Of a stretch of DNA of 64,000 nt, positions 10,377-19,453 are shown in pieces. Each line of letters opens with the position of its first letter. Position 1 is the first letter of the stretch. Source of the stretch: Flavobacterium sp. GT3R68 (lineage in GTDB: Bacteria; Bacteroidota; Bacteroidia; Flavobacteriales; Flavobacteriaceae); the NCBI RefSeq assembly GCF_007109225.1, contig NZ_VJZK01000001.1:888731-952730 (forward strand), written 5' to 3'. A program made the position numbers and the translations under genes. A model generated the notes under the pieces. The model saw nothing but the letters and a program-made list of their open reading frames with translations, ran no database searches and was not told the DNA's origin.

Positions 10377-12035
10377 ATGTGGAGTAAACACCCAAAAGCG
10401 CTGCCCTTTTTGTTTTTATCGGAAATGTGGGAACGTTTCGGTTATTATTTGATGATTGGAATTTTTACGCTCTATCTTAAAGACGTAGAAGCCGGATTTG
10501 CAATGACCGAAAAAGAGGCTTCGGATTTATATGGTACTTTTATCGCTTTGGTTTTTCTTACCCCATTTATTGGAGGATTGGTTGCGGATAGATATCTGGG
10601 ATATAGAAAATCCATTGTTTTCGGGGGTATTCTAATGGGAATAGGATATTTCATGATGGGAATACACAATATTACATCTCTTTATATTGCGATGACTTTT
10701 GTAATTGTTGGTAATGGATTTTTTAAACCCAATATTTCCACACTATTAGGAAGTTTTTATTCCAAGGAAGAATACAAAGACAAGAAAGATGAAGGTTATA
10801 ATATTTTCTATATGGGAATTAATGTCGGTGCTTTCATTTGTAATTTCTTTGGTGCCGCATTGCAAATTCTTTTGGGATGGCAATGGGCTTTTATGGCAGC
10901 CGGTGTCGGAATGTTTATAGGTGTAGCAATCTTCCTGTTAGGTACAAAACACTATGTGGGTTATGATCAGAAAAAAGGTGTTCAGGAGGGCGATATGCCA
11001 TTTTATAAAATCGTCCTTTTTATCTTATTACCATCCGTGGTATTTGGAGTTATCGGGTGGTTACTAAAAGGGGTGGCTTCGGATGCCAATCCGAACTGTT
11101 CTATTTTTGGTTCAGATAGCACGGACGCTTTTGTCTTTGCCTGTATTCCGGTTGTTTTCTTTTATGCAAGTCTTTATTTTAAAGCGAAAGTGGAAGACAA
11201 ACGGCCAATTGGCGCTTTGCTGGCCATTTTTGGAGTAGTGATTTTATTCTGGGCGGTATTCAAACTGAATGGTTCTGCACTGACCACTTGGGCTGACCGT
11301 TATACCGACAGAGAGGTTTCAGGAACAACCGGAGCAGTTTTCAGCGGATTGAAATTAGCCAAGGAAGTAGAATTCAAAAAAGATTCTGTTGAAGTGTATG
11401 ATGAACAATTTCGCCTGCAAAAAGAAAATGGTGTGGTTAAAAAAGAAGTGAATTATCCGCTCTATTTTAGAAACGTGTCCGATGATAAAAAGCCGCCGGA
11501 AGGCACAAAAGTCAGTTTGTGGGCAACCAATTTAAGCCAATCCATAAATCCCGGCTGGGTGATTATCTTAACGCCTTTGGTGGTCGCTTTTTTTACTTTT
11601 TTACGAAGTAGAAAGAAAGAACCTTCAACGCCGACAAAAATCGCTTTTGGGTTGTTAATATCGGCATTGTCCGTTTTGGTAATGATTGCGGCTGTGAATA
11701 TGGGAGGTAACGGAGCAGAGAAAGTAAGTGTTTGGTGGCTTGTTGCCAATTATGGAATTATCACTATTGGAGAGCTTTTTCTCAGTCCGATGGGATTATC
11801 GGTGGTATCCAAATTGAGTCCGACCAATATCACTTCCCTGATGATGGGAGGATGGTTTTTATCGACCTCTATCGGGAATAAATTAAGCGGCGTTCTCGCC
11901 AGTATGTGGGATACTTATGAAGATAAAACCGATTTCTTTTGGGTGAATTTTTCATTGTTGATGTTTGCCACCATTTTGATGTTTGTTTTAGTGAAACAAC
12001 TTAATAAAGTCATGAAAGAAAAAGGAATTAATTAA
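10377..12035 (+). CDS. POT-family transporter 2, divergent TM7
   Basis: This 552-residue POT-family protein keeps EMWERFGYY in TM1, GNGFFKPNIS and FYMGINVGAF. It differs from its three neighbours in two ways. First, the TM7 motif FWAxFEQ is FWAVFKLNGSAL: the conserved Glu is Lys296 and the Gln is Leu297. Second, TM7 is followed by a charged extracytoplasmic loop of about 70 residues (roughly 300-380) before the next helix. The Glu of this motif is linked to peptide binding and proton coupling in characterised bacterial POTs, so its substrate or coupling may differ. It starts 15 bp after the T-run of the preceding terminator and is followed by POT3 after 12 bp. Confidence 0.9.
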   Translation: MWSKHPKALPFLFLSEMWERFGYYLMIGIFTLYLKDVEAGFAMTEKEASDLYGTFIALVFLTPFIGGLVADRYLGYRKSIVFGGILMGIGYFMMGIHNITSLYIAMTFVIVGNGFFKPNISTLLGSFYSKEEYKDKKDEGYNIFYMGINVGAFICNFFGAALQILLGWQWAFMAAGVGMFIGVAIFLLGTKHYVGYDQKKGVQEGDMPFYKIVLFILLPSVVFGVIGWLLKGVASDANPNCSIFGSDSTDAFVFACIPVVFFYASLYFKAKVEDKRPIGALLAIFGVVILFWAVFKLNGSALTTWADRYTDREVSGTTGAVFSGLKLAKEVEFKKDSVEVYDEQFRLQKENGVVKKEVNYPLYFRNVSDDKKPPEGTKVSLWATNLSQSINPGWVIILTPLVVAFFTFLRSRKKEPSTPTKIAFGLLISALSVLVMIAAVNMGGNGAEKVSVWWLVANYGIITIGELFLSPMGLSVVSKLSPTNITSLMMGGWFLSTSIGNKLSGVLASMWDTYEDKTDFFWVNFSLLMFATILMFVLVKQLNKVMKEKGIN

Positions 12036-12047
12036 TTTATTATATAA

Positions 12048-13547
12048 ATGGAACATAGTTTAACATTAGAAGAAATACAGAATTTTAAAGGTAAATATCC
12101 AAAACAACTTTGGTATTTATTTTTGGTAGAAATGTGGGAACGCTTCTGTTTCTATGGAATGAGAGGGGTTTTGACCATTTTTATGGCCGATCAGATTTTA
12201 GGTTTGGCACTGTCTGATAAGGATGCCAACCTGAAATATGGCGCGATTCAGGCTTTCGTTTATGCCTTTACCTTTATCGGAGGAATTTTTGCAGATAAAA
12301 TTTTGGGATTCAAAAAATCCCTGTTGTTTGGAGGTTCCGTAATGATTTTGGGGAATTTAATTATTGCCTTTTCTCCACAAGTGTATTTTTATCTAGGAAT
12401 TACGTTGTCTATTATTGGGACCGGTTTTTTCAAACCGAATATTTCCTCGATGGTAGGGGAACTCTATAAAGAAGGTGATCCAAGAAGGGATGCCGGTTTT
12501 GGATTGTTCTATTCCGGAATCAATATTGGAGCTTTGTTAGGTGGAGCCGTTTGCGTTTATTTAGGAACAAGCCCTGATTATGGATGGAGCTATGCCTTTT
12601 TATCGGCCGCTATAGTAATGATTATCGGATTGATTACTTTTATATTGACTAAAAAATCATTAGGTCCTATTGGAGACACTCCGAATCCGCATCTGGCTGC
12701 GTCGAAAAGAACGACTATGGAAATCACGGTATATGCCTGTTCGCTTTTAAGCATTCCGTTGATTTATATGATGATTAAAAACACTGATTACACAGATTAT
12801 TTTATGTATTTAATCGGGCCCTTGGCCATTCTGTACTTCTTTTACGAAACCTTTAAAGTGAAAGATAAAAAAGCGCAGAAAAAACTGCTGGCTGCCTTTG
12901 TCTTTATTCTATTCTCGGTTATTTTCTGGGCATTTTTTGAGCAAAGCGGCGGTTCATTGGCGCTTTTTGCAAAAGATAACCTGCATCATAATTTATTATT
13001 TTTTGAGATCAATCCAAACATTGTAAATAATACGTCCAATTCATTATTCGTAATTATTTTCAGCCCGTTAATCGGATTATTGTGGTTGGCTATGGCCAAA
13101 AAGAAAATTGAACCCAATACCGTAATTAAATTTGGAATAGGGTTTTTGTTTTTGGCCGCCGCATTTTACGTATTCTATTATACCCGATTTTTTGCCGATG
13201 TAGAAGGACTCACGTCTTTAAATATATTTACCCTTGCTTATTTGATTATCACTTTTGGGGAGCTTTGTTTGTCACCAATCGGATTGTCGATTATGACCAA
13301 ATTATCTCCAAAAAGATTATCGGGAATGATGATGGGAATGTGGTTCCTGGCCAGCGCTTATGGTCAGTATGCAGCCGGTTTATTAGGAGCCGGAATGTCC
13401 TCCCCGGATGAAAACGCCTCGTTGATTACCAAATTACAAGGATATACCGATGGTTATTATCAATTGGCCATTTATGCCTTAATTGCGGGAATACTGCTGA
13501 TTGTTGTGTCACCATTGATTAAGAAGTTAATGCAGGAAGTTAAATAA
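12048..13547 (+). CDS. POT-family peptide transporter 3
   Basis: This 499-residue proton-coupled oligopeptide transporter is the most compact of the four. It carries EMWERFCFYGM in TM1, GTGFFKPNISSMVGELY, a slightly altered PTR2 signature FYSGINIGAL, and FWAFFEQSGGSL in TM7 with Glu298. The N-terminus has about 20 extra soluble residues (MEHSLTLEEIQNFKGKYPKQ) before TM1. Intergenic gaps of 12 bp and 8 bp to POT2 and POT4 indicate one transcript. Substrates are expected to be di- or tripeptides by family. Confidence 0.92.
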   Translation: MEHSLTLEEIQNFKGKYPKQLWYLFLVEMWERFCFYGMRGVLTIFMADQILGLALSDKDANLKYGAIQAFVYAFTFIGGIFADKILGFKKSLLFGGSVMILGNLIIAFSPQVYFYLGITLSIIGTGFFKPNISSMVGELYKEGDPRRDAGFGLFYSGINIGALLGGAVCVYLGTSPDYGWSYAFLSAAIVMIIGLITFILTKKSLGPIGDTPNPHLAASKRTTMEITVYACSLLSIPLIYMMIKNTDYTDYFMYLIGPLAILYFFYETFKVKDKKAQKKLLAAFVFILFSVIFWAFFEQSGGSLALFAKDNLHHNLLFFEINPNIVNNTSNSLFVIIFSPLIGLLWLAMAKKKIEPNTVIKFGIGFLFLAAAFYVFYYTRFFADVEGLTSLNIFTLAYLIITFGELCLSPIGLSIMTKLSPKRLSGMMMGMWFLASAYGQYAAGLLGAGMSSPDENASLITKLQGYTDGYYQLAIYALIAGILLIVVSPLIKKLMQEVK

Positions 13548-13555
13548 ATTTTACT

Positions 13556-15361
13556 ATGAGCCAGAATTCTACAGACCAGTTTTTTAAGAGTACCGTTTTA
13601 GGCCATCCGGCCGGATTATTCGTTTTGTTTTTCACAGAAATGTGGGAACGTTTCTCATTCTACGGAATGCGTTCGTTATTAATATTATTTTTAACGTCGT
13701 CATTTATTGATGGGGGTTGGGAATGGACCCGTGGTAATGCATCTGCTTTATTCGGATCGTATGTAGGTCTGGTATATTTGTCAACGATGATGGGAGGTTA
13801 CTTCGCCGACAAAGTAATCGGTTTCAGATGGGCAGTCGTTTTAGGGGCAGTATTGATGACCCTTGGACATGCTTCTATGGCTGTAGAAACGGAGTTTTCT
13901 ATCTATTTAGGATTGGTATTACTGGTTTTTGGGAATGGTTTTTTTAAACCCAACATGACCTCGATCATTTCTGAAATGTACAAAGACCGTCCGGATAAAA
14001 AAGATGGAGCGTACACCTTGTTCTACATGGGTGTAAATGCGGGTGCTTTCTTCGGAATATTGCTTTGCGGATACCTTGGTGAAAAAGTGGGGTGGAGTTA
14101 TGGTTTCGGTTTAGCCGGAGTTTTTATGTTCTTCGGAATGCTTCAATTTTGGCTTTCTAAAAATATTTTTGGAGATATCGGTTTAAAACCAAGCAAAGAA
14201 AGCAAGGCAAAAGCAGAAGCTTTGGATACCGACACAAGAAATCCGTTTTCAACATGGCAATTAGCACTAATTGCACTTTCCGCGATGTTAGGACTATTAT
14301 GGATTTTAAATGACCCTGCTTCAAAAATTTCTGGCGGGAAGATTAATATATTTGGATTTTTAGGCGAAAACGGAAACTCCGTTGCAATTGTAACCGCCTT
14401 GGTTTTGTTTATTATTTTATTGATTTACCGATTTACCCAATATTCTCAAATCACAAGAGAAAAATTAATGGCGGTTACTTTTTTTGCTTTTTTAACTATT
14501 TTCTTTTGGGCTATTTTTGAGCAATCACCAAACAGTTTAACCATTTTTGCCAGTGATTATACGAATAGGGTTCTGGAGGGTAATTGGAGTGTAGTATTTT
14601 TAGTGGTGAATTCATTGATTACGGTATTGCCTTTGGCGATTATCACTTGGGTTTTGTACCTGATGTTCAAACAAACTTTTAAGAACTACGCTGTAGCGAA
14701 TATGATTTTGAGCTTAAGTTTTGTGATTATCTGGATGATTGCACTCTGGATGCTGGCGAAAGATTATTACACCGCAGGTTATTTGACGTTATCCGATGGA
14801 ACTCTTGAATTTTTGAAAATAGACAAAGTAACCACGCCTTTAACAGAAGTTCCTGCCACTTGGTTTTCTACCTTAAACTCTCTCTTCATTATTTCCCTTG
14901 CCCCATTGTTTTCAAAATGGTGGGAAAGTAAATACAACCCTGCTGCCAATCTAAAATACGGAATCGGGATGGGATTGTTGGCCTTGGGAATGGCATGTGT
15001 TGCATTTGGAGCTGATGGTATTGCACCGGGAGCTAAAACCGCATCAGTGAGTATGATCTGGCTGATTTTAGTATATTTGTTCCATACCATGGCCGAATTG
15101 TGCATTTCGCCTGTTGGATTGTCTTATGTCAGTAAATTGGTTCCGGCAAGAATGATTGCATTTATGTTTGGAGTTTGGTATCTTGCAGTAGCAATCGGGA
15201 TGAAAGGTGCCGGTATGTTCGGTGAAAATATTGATAAGATTGCTGACGAGCATGGTTTGAGTTATTTCTTTTGGATATTAACAACAATCTCGATTCTGGT
15301 AGCTTTATTTTCAATCTTAATGGGGCCTGTGATTAAGAAATTAATGCACGGCGTCCGTTAG
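13556..15361 (+). CDS. POT-family peptide transporter 4
   Basis: This 601-residue member is the longest of the four. It has EMWERFSFYGM in TM1, GNGFFKPNMTS, the PTR2 signature FYMGVNAGAF and FWAIFEQSPNSL in TM7 with Glu322. Its extra length is mainly in the central linker (about 210-250) and in the helices and loops near 370-430. The C-terminus PVIKKLMHGVR is nearly the same as POT1 (KLKKMMHGVR), which supports duplication within the cluster. It lies 8 bp after POT3 and 45 bp before a thioredoxin-like gene. Confidence 0.92.
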   Translation: MSQNSTDQFFKSTVLGHPAGLFVLFFTEMWERFSFYGMRSLLILFLTSSFIDGGWEWTRGNASALFGSYVGLVYLSTMMGGYFADKVIGFRWAVVLGAVLMTLGHASMAVETEFSIYLGLVLLVFGNGFFKPNMTSIISEMYKDRPDKKDGAYTLFYMGVNAGAFFGILLCGYLGEKVGWSYGFGLAGVFMFFGMLQFWLSKNIFGDIGLKPSKESKAKAEALDTDTRNPFSTWQLALIALSAMLGLLWILNDPASKISGGKINIFGFLGENGNSVAIVTALVLFIILLIYRFTQYSQITREKLMAVTFFAFLTIFFWAIFEQSPNSLTIFASDYTNRVLEGNWSVVFLVVNSLITVLPLAIITWVLYLMFKQTFKNYAVANMILSLSFVIIWMIALWMLAKDYYTAGYLTLSDGTLEFLKIDKVTTPLTEVPATWFSTLNSLFIISLAPLFSKWWESKYNPAANLKYGIGMGLLALGMACVAFGADGIAPGAKTASVSMIWLILVYLFHTMAELCISPVGLSYVSKLVPARMIAFMFGVWYLAVAIGMKGAGMFGENIDKIADEHGLSYFFWILTTISILVALFSILMGPVIKKLMHGVR

Positions 15362-15406
15362 ATTTTCGGCATCATATTTGAAATGAACAAATAAATAAAA
15401 ATAAAA

Positions 15407-15928
15407 ATGAATAAGATACTTATAACATTATTACTTGTACTTGGATCATTTGCAGTAGAAGCACAAGAATCGGTTTGGCAAAGTGATGTCAAAAAAGCAA
15501 TAGAGATTTCTAAGAAAACCAAAAAGCCATTGCTATTGTTTTTTACAGGAAGCGACTGGTGCGGCTGGTGTATTCGTTTGCAAAAAGAAGTTTTGAAAAC
15601 ACCGGAATTTGAAGCATGGTCAAAAAGAAATGTAGTTCTTTTGGAATTGGACTTTCCAAGAAGAACTCCGCAAGCTGAAGAATTAAAAAAGCAAAACTCC
15701 GAATTGCAACAGATATTTGGTATTCAGGGTTTTCCAACCGTGTGGTTTGTAAATGCAACTGATAAGGATGGGAAGGTGAATTTTGTTCAACTTGGCAGCA
15801 CAGGTTATGTGGCTGGAGGACCAATGGCATGGCTTGATACAGCCAACCAGATTCTTAAGCTGGATTCACAAAAAGAAAAGATTGCCATAGAAAAAGCCGT
15901 TAAAAAGATTAAGAAAAAGCAAACTTAA
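15407..15928 (+). CDS. Exported thioredoxin-like protein
   Basis: This 173-residue protein has a signal peptide (residues 1-19, MNKILITLLLVLGSFAVEA) and a thioredoxin fold with the redox motif C52-G-W-C55 in SDWCGWC, and the cis-Pro region GFPTVWF. It resembles the thioredoxin_7 group of periplasmic disulfide proteins. It is the last gene of the POT2-4 unit and ends at a perfect hairpin terminator. Its link to peptide uptake is only positional; it could equally act in envelope disulfide exchange. The stop overlaps the convergent comEC stop by 4 bp. Confidence 0.85.
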   Translation: MNKILITLLLVLGSFAVEAQESVWQSDVKKAIEISKKTKKPLLLFFTGSDWCGWCIRLQKEVLKTPEFEAWSKRNVVLLELDFPRRTPQAEELKKQNSELQQIFGIQGFPTVWFVNATDKDGKVNFVQLGSTGYVAGGPMAWLDTANQILKLDSQKEKIAIEKAVKKIKKKQT

Positions 15929-17958
15929 TTCAATCTATAAAATCCCTTTTCACCAGTATCGTGAAAAGGGATTTTTTCTTTTCGGCAGGTGTTCTTCCAA
16001 CAGCTTACATAAGTTTTGTAATTGGAAGCGTCAACTACCACAATTTCGGGCTTGAAGGTTTGAAGCAGTCGTTCTAAATTTATTTTAGGCGATTGCGTAA
16101 TGACTAATACATCCGGTTTCATTTCAATTGGAAAGACTCCTAAACTGTCCAGTATTAAAATGCTTTTATTTTTGAAATAAAAAGTGTTTTGCATCTTTTC
16201 AAACTTTTTTATTGCACTGAAATGCGAAACCATATACGGTTTCAGTATCCAGTTTTCGTCGAAAGTATTCCTCTTCCTGCTATGGTAAAAAGCGGTTATT
16301 TCTTCTCCGTTACGTTCCGTAATGAGCGATTTTTTCTTTAGATTAAAGACAATCCATTCTTTTTGGCTTTGATTATTCCAACGCGTTCCAAAACAACAGA
16401 TCTGGAAAAGGATTATGGCTATTCCTACCCAAGTCATTTTGCTGAAATTCGGTTTTTTGAACCAAATTATGGTTGTAATGATTAAAAAATAGGAACTTAT
16501 AAGCATGTAACTGTTGAACGGAATATCCTGAATAATGAATTGCTCGAAAGAAGCCACCCAGCCAATAATTTTGTTCAGATAACTGACACATATCTCTAAC
16601 AATTTAACCAGTATTTCGGGAACATAATTAAACAGCGCCAGAACCATTACCAATACTCCCAAAGCCATAATGACACTTAAGAACGGAATCACAATCAGAT
16701 TGGTGACAAAAAACAAACCCGGGAATTGATGGAAATAATAAATGCTTAACGGGAATGCGCCTATTTGCGCTGCAAACGAAACCGTTACGATATCCCATAA
16801 ATATTGCGATATTTTGTATTTAGGCAACCAAAGAGTAGTTAGTAAGGGCTGCAGCCAAAGAATAAAAAACAACGCCACATAACTCAGTTGAAATCCAACA
16901 TCAAATAGAAATGACGGCTGAAATAAGAGTATCAGTAAAATGGAAACCAATAATGTGTGGAAAATATTGGTGCTCCTTTTCAAATGCATCCCAACAGCCA
17001 CAAATGAAAACATCGTTACCGAACGCACTACCGAAGGTGATAATCCCGCAATAACGGCGAACCCCCAAAGTGTGACCAATATAACGATTAACCGGACGCT
17101 GTTTCCTAATCTATTTTTTGATAAAGGTTTTAAAAGGAAGGTGATGAACAACATGATGAAACCAATATGCAGACCAGAAACAGATAGGATGTGTATCGCC
17201 CCGGCAAATTGGTAATCATGTAATATTTCCTGGGAAATCTCCTGTTGCTGTCCTAAAATCAAAGCCGTAATCACATTCAATTCTTCTTTTTGGAAATGGC
17301 TCTTTTGCAGGTTTGCTATAATTTTTTCCCGCAGGTAATCTGAATAAAACCAAATGCTTTTGTCAATGCCACACATTTTTACTTCAGAATAATTGGTATA
17401 CATCTGTGCTAAAACCGATTTGTTGGTCAGATAGCGGCCATAGTCAAACTGATTTGGATTAAGTGGAATCCTGTGTCTGTAAATCAAACCTCTTATCTGT
17501 AAATGGGATCCGATAGGAAGTTTTATAGGTACTTTGTTCTTATGGAAATTAAGAAGTATTTTCCCGCTGGCGCTATGTTGATTGATTTTTTTAACGATGC
17601 CAATAAAACGCTCATTGGCAACAGAACTTTTCAGTTTTTCCCGGAGAACCACTTCCATAACTTGAACCTTATCTGCGCTGTCCAACTGATAGATAAAATT
17701 GCTTTTTTGATACGAATCGGTGTGCGCAACCTGTGTGCTTACGCCAATACAAAACGCCAGAAAATATACGCTTAGCCCGAAATATGTTTTTTGTATAAAA
17801 TCTTTTTGGGATAGGTAGTACATCAGACTAAATCCTAATAAAGAAAGAATAAGCAGTAGCAACGCTGCTTGAGGAACAGTATTAGTACCATAGGAAATCA
17901 GTATTCCTAATACAAACCAAATAGTTATTCTAGCAACAGGGAATTGAAGTACTTTCAT
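15925..17958 (-). CDS. comEC: ComEC/Rec2 family DNA uptake channel
   Basis: This 677-residue inner-membrane protein is the candidate channel for single-stranded DNA entry in natural transformation. The N-terminal third has membrane helices around a soluble OB-like domain (DUF4131 region, about 60-200). The competence domain follows with the family motif HILSVSGLHIG near residue 255 and many helices to about 520. The C-terminal 150 residues lie where the metallo-beta-lactamase-like domain occurs in longer ComEC proteins, but no HxHxDH motif is visible, so this domain looks degenerate. Its last codons contain a terminator hairpin used by the convergent operon. No other competence gene is nearby. 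Confidence 0.88.
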   Translation of the reverse strand: MKVLQFPVARITIWFVLGILISYGTNTVPQAALLLLILSLLGFSLMYYLSQKDFIQKTYFGLSVYFLAFCIGVSTQVAHTDSYQKSNFIYQLDSADKVQVMEVVLREKLKSSVANERFIGIVKKINQHSASGKILLNFHKNKVPIKLPIGSHLQIRGLIYRHRIPLNPNQFDYGRYLTNKSVLAQMYTNYSEVKMCGIDKSIWFYSDYLREKIIANLQKSHFQKEELNVITALILGQQQEISQEILHDYQFAGAIHILSVSGLHIGFIMLFITFLLKPLSKNRLGNSVRLIVILVTLWGFAVIAGLSPSVVRSVTMFSFVAVGMHLKRSTNIFHTLLVSILLILLFQPSFLFDVGFQLSYVALFFILWLQPLLTTLWLPKYKISQYLWDIVTVSFAAQIGAFPLSIYYFHQFPGLFFVTNLIVIPFLSVIMALGVLVMVLALFNYVPEILVKLLEICVSYLNKIIGWVASFEQFIIQDIPFNSYMLISSYFLIITTIIWFKKPNFSKMTWVGIAIILFQICCFGTRWNNQSQKEWIVFNLKKKSLITERNGEEITAFYHSRKRNTFDENWILKPYMVSHFSAIKKFEKMQNTFYFKNKSILILDSLGVFPIEMKPDVLVITQSPKINLERLLQTFKPEIVVVDASNYKTYVSCWKNTCRKEKIPFHDTGEKGFYRLN
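15941..15978 (+). terminator. Terminator inside the 3' coding end of comEC
   Basis: A perfect 13-bp stem (AATCCCTTTTCAC at 15941-15953 with 15961-15973, 7-nt loop) runs into a T-rich tract. It should end the POT2-4/thioredoxin transcript. The same bases encode the last residues of convergent ComEC. Confidence 0.85.
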
Positions 17959-18054
17959 GTTTATAAAAGTACAAATTATATTGAAAGATTTGTCTTACAA
18001 AATATAATTTGAATAATTATTTGCCCAATAGAAAAATAAAACTTGTTTTTAGGA

Positions 18055-19164
18055 CTATTTGAGGTCTTCCATAATCAAACGCGCTGTTTTTTCACTTGCA
18101 CCGATACCACCCAATTTGGTTTGCAAAACATCGTATTGGTACAGGACTTGTTTTCTGGATTCTGGATCCAGTATTTTTCTCAATTCTGTTTTGATGCTTT
18201 TGGAATTGCATTTTTCCTGAATCAATTCGGTCACCACTTCCTTATCCATTATTAAATTGACTAAAGAAATGAATTTCAGGGTCACTACCCGTTTGGCAAT
18301 CTGATACGATGCCCAGCTGCCTTTATAGCAAACCACCTGAGGAACTTTGAATAGCGCAGTTTCTAATGTTGCCGTTCCGGAAGTCACTAAAGCGACGTGT
18401 GAAATACTTAATAAATCATATGTTTTATTGGAAATAAAATGGACGTTTTTATTGTTCAAAAATTGCTCATAAAACGAAAATTCCTGACTTGGCGCACCGG
18501 CAATCACAAATTGGTAGTCGGGAAAATCGTATACCACGCTCAGCATCACTTCCAGCATTTTACTGATTTCCTGTTTGCGACTTCCGGGAAGAAGAGCGAT
18601 TATGGGTTTCTCATCCAGCTTATTTTCTTTGCGGAAATCAGTGTCAACCGGAATGCGGTTGTGAATGGCGTCTATTAATGGATGGCCAACAAATTCGACA
18701 GGGAAGTTATGTTTTTTCTCGTAAAAATCTTTTTCAAACGGAAGAATGACAAACATTTTATCCACGTCGCGCTTGATGTCCGTAATGCGGTTTTCCTTCC
18801 AGGCCCAAATTTGAGGTGAAATATAATAATGGGTCTTTATGCCGAATTCTTTGGCCCATTTGGCAATACGCATATTAAAACCGGGATAATCGATAAAAAT
18901 AATCACATCCGGTTGAAATGCTAGAATATCCTCTTTACAGATTTTGATGTTTCCTAAGATGGTTTTCAAATTGAAAATCACCTCGATAAAACCCATAAAT
19001 GCCAAATCACGGTAATGTTTTACCAATGTTCCTCCTGTTTTCTGCATCAAATCACCACCCCAGAAACGCATGTCCGCATCGGGGTCTTTCTTATATAAGG
19101 CCTTCATTAAATTCGAACCGTGTAAATCTCCTGAAGCTTCGCCGGCAATGATGTAATATTTCAT
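18055..19164 (-). CDS. lpxB: Lipid-A-disaccharide synthase
   Basis: This 369-residue glycosyltransferase joins UDP-2,3-diacylglucosamine and lipid X to make the lipid A disaccharide at the inner membrane. The N-terminus MKYYIIAGEASGDLHGS carries the family motif GExSGD. Further marks are IDYPGFN (about 96-102) and the LLPGSRKQEI nucleotide-sugar region (about 190). The frame can be extended upstream by eight codons to 19188, but homologues begin just before the GEASGD motif, so the ATG at 19164 is preferred. That leaves 16 bp to the preceding membrane protein gene. It is the last gene of the surE operon. Confidence 0.94.
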   Translation of the reverse strand: MKYYIIAGEASGDLHGSNLMKALYKKDPDADMRFWGGDLMQKTGGTLVKHYRDLAFMGFIEVIFNLKTILGNIKICKEDILAFQPDVIIFIDYPGFNMRIAKWAKEFGIKTHYYISPQIWAWKENRITDIKRDVDKMFVILPFEKDFYEKKHNFPVEFVGHPLIDAIHNRIPVDTDFRKENKLDEKPIIALLPGSRKQEISKMLEVMLSVVYDFPDYQFVIAGAPSQEFSFYEQFLNNKNVHFISNKTYDLLSISHVALVTSGTATLETALFKVPQVVCYKGSWASYQIAKRVVTLKFISLVNLIMDKEVVTELIQEKCNSKSIKTELRKILDPESRKQVLYQYDVLQTKLGGIGASEKTARLIMEDLK

Positions 19165-19180
19165 GTCTTTTTGGTAAACG

Positions 19181-19453
19181 TTACACAAATAAGGTAATTA
19201 TGGTCAAAATAATCAATGCTAAAATGACGCCCCGCGCCATAAGTTCCCTATTGACTTTTAATAAGATGAAAAACATAGCCAAATTTAAAATCGCACCTAA
19301 AGTAATGATTTTTCCCAATTGGTTTCTTGATTTCATTATCTGGATGCCCTCAATAAAACCATAGTCAGTGAACATGGCCAAAAAAAGATAGCTCCCGAGA
19401 ACCGTGGCAATGATGCCAATTAAAAATCCGTATAGTAAGTCGATTTTATTCAT
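19181..19453 (-). CDS. Small three-helix membrane protein between surE and lpxB
   Basis: This 90-residue protein is not recognised as a named family. It has three predicted hydrophobic helices (about 8-28, 50-66 and 70-89) and a short charged loop near residues 38-46. Its start overlaps the surE stop by 8 bp, and lpxB follows at once, so it is translated as part of a tightly packed surE-lpxB operon. The context hints at an envelope role, but no function can be assigned. Confidence 0.75.
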   Translation of the reverse strand: MNKIDLLYGFLIGIIATVLGSYLFLAMFTDYGFIEGIQIMKSRNQLGKIITLGAILNLAMFFILLKVNRELMARGVILALIILTIITLFV

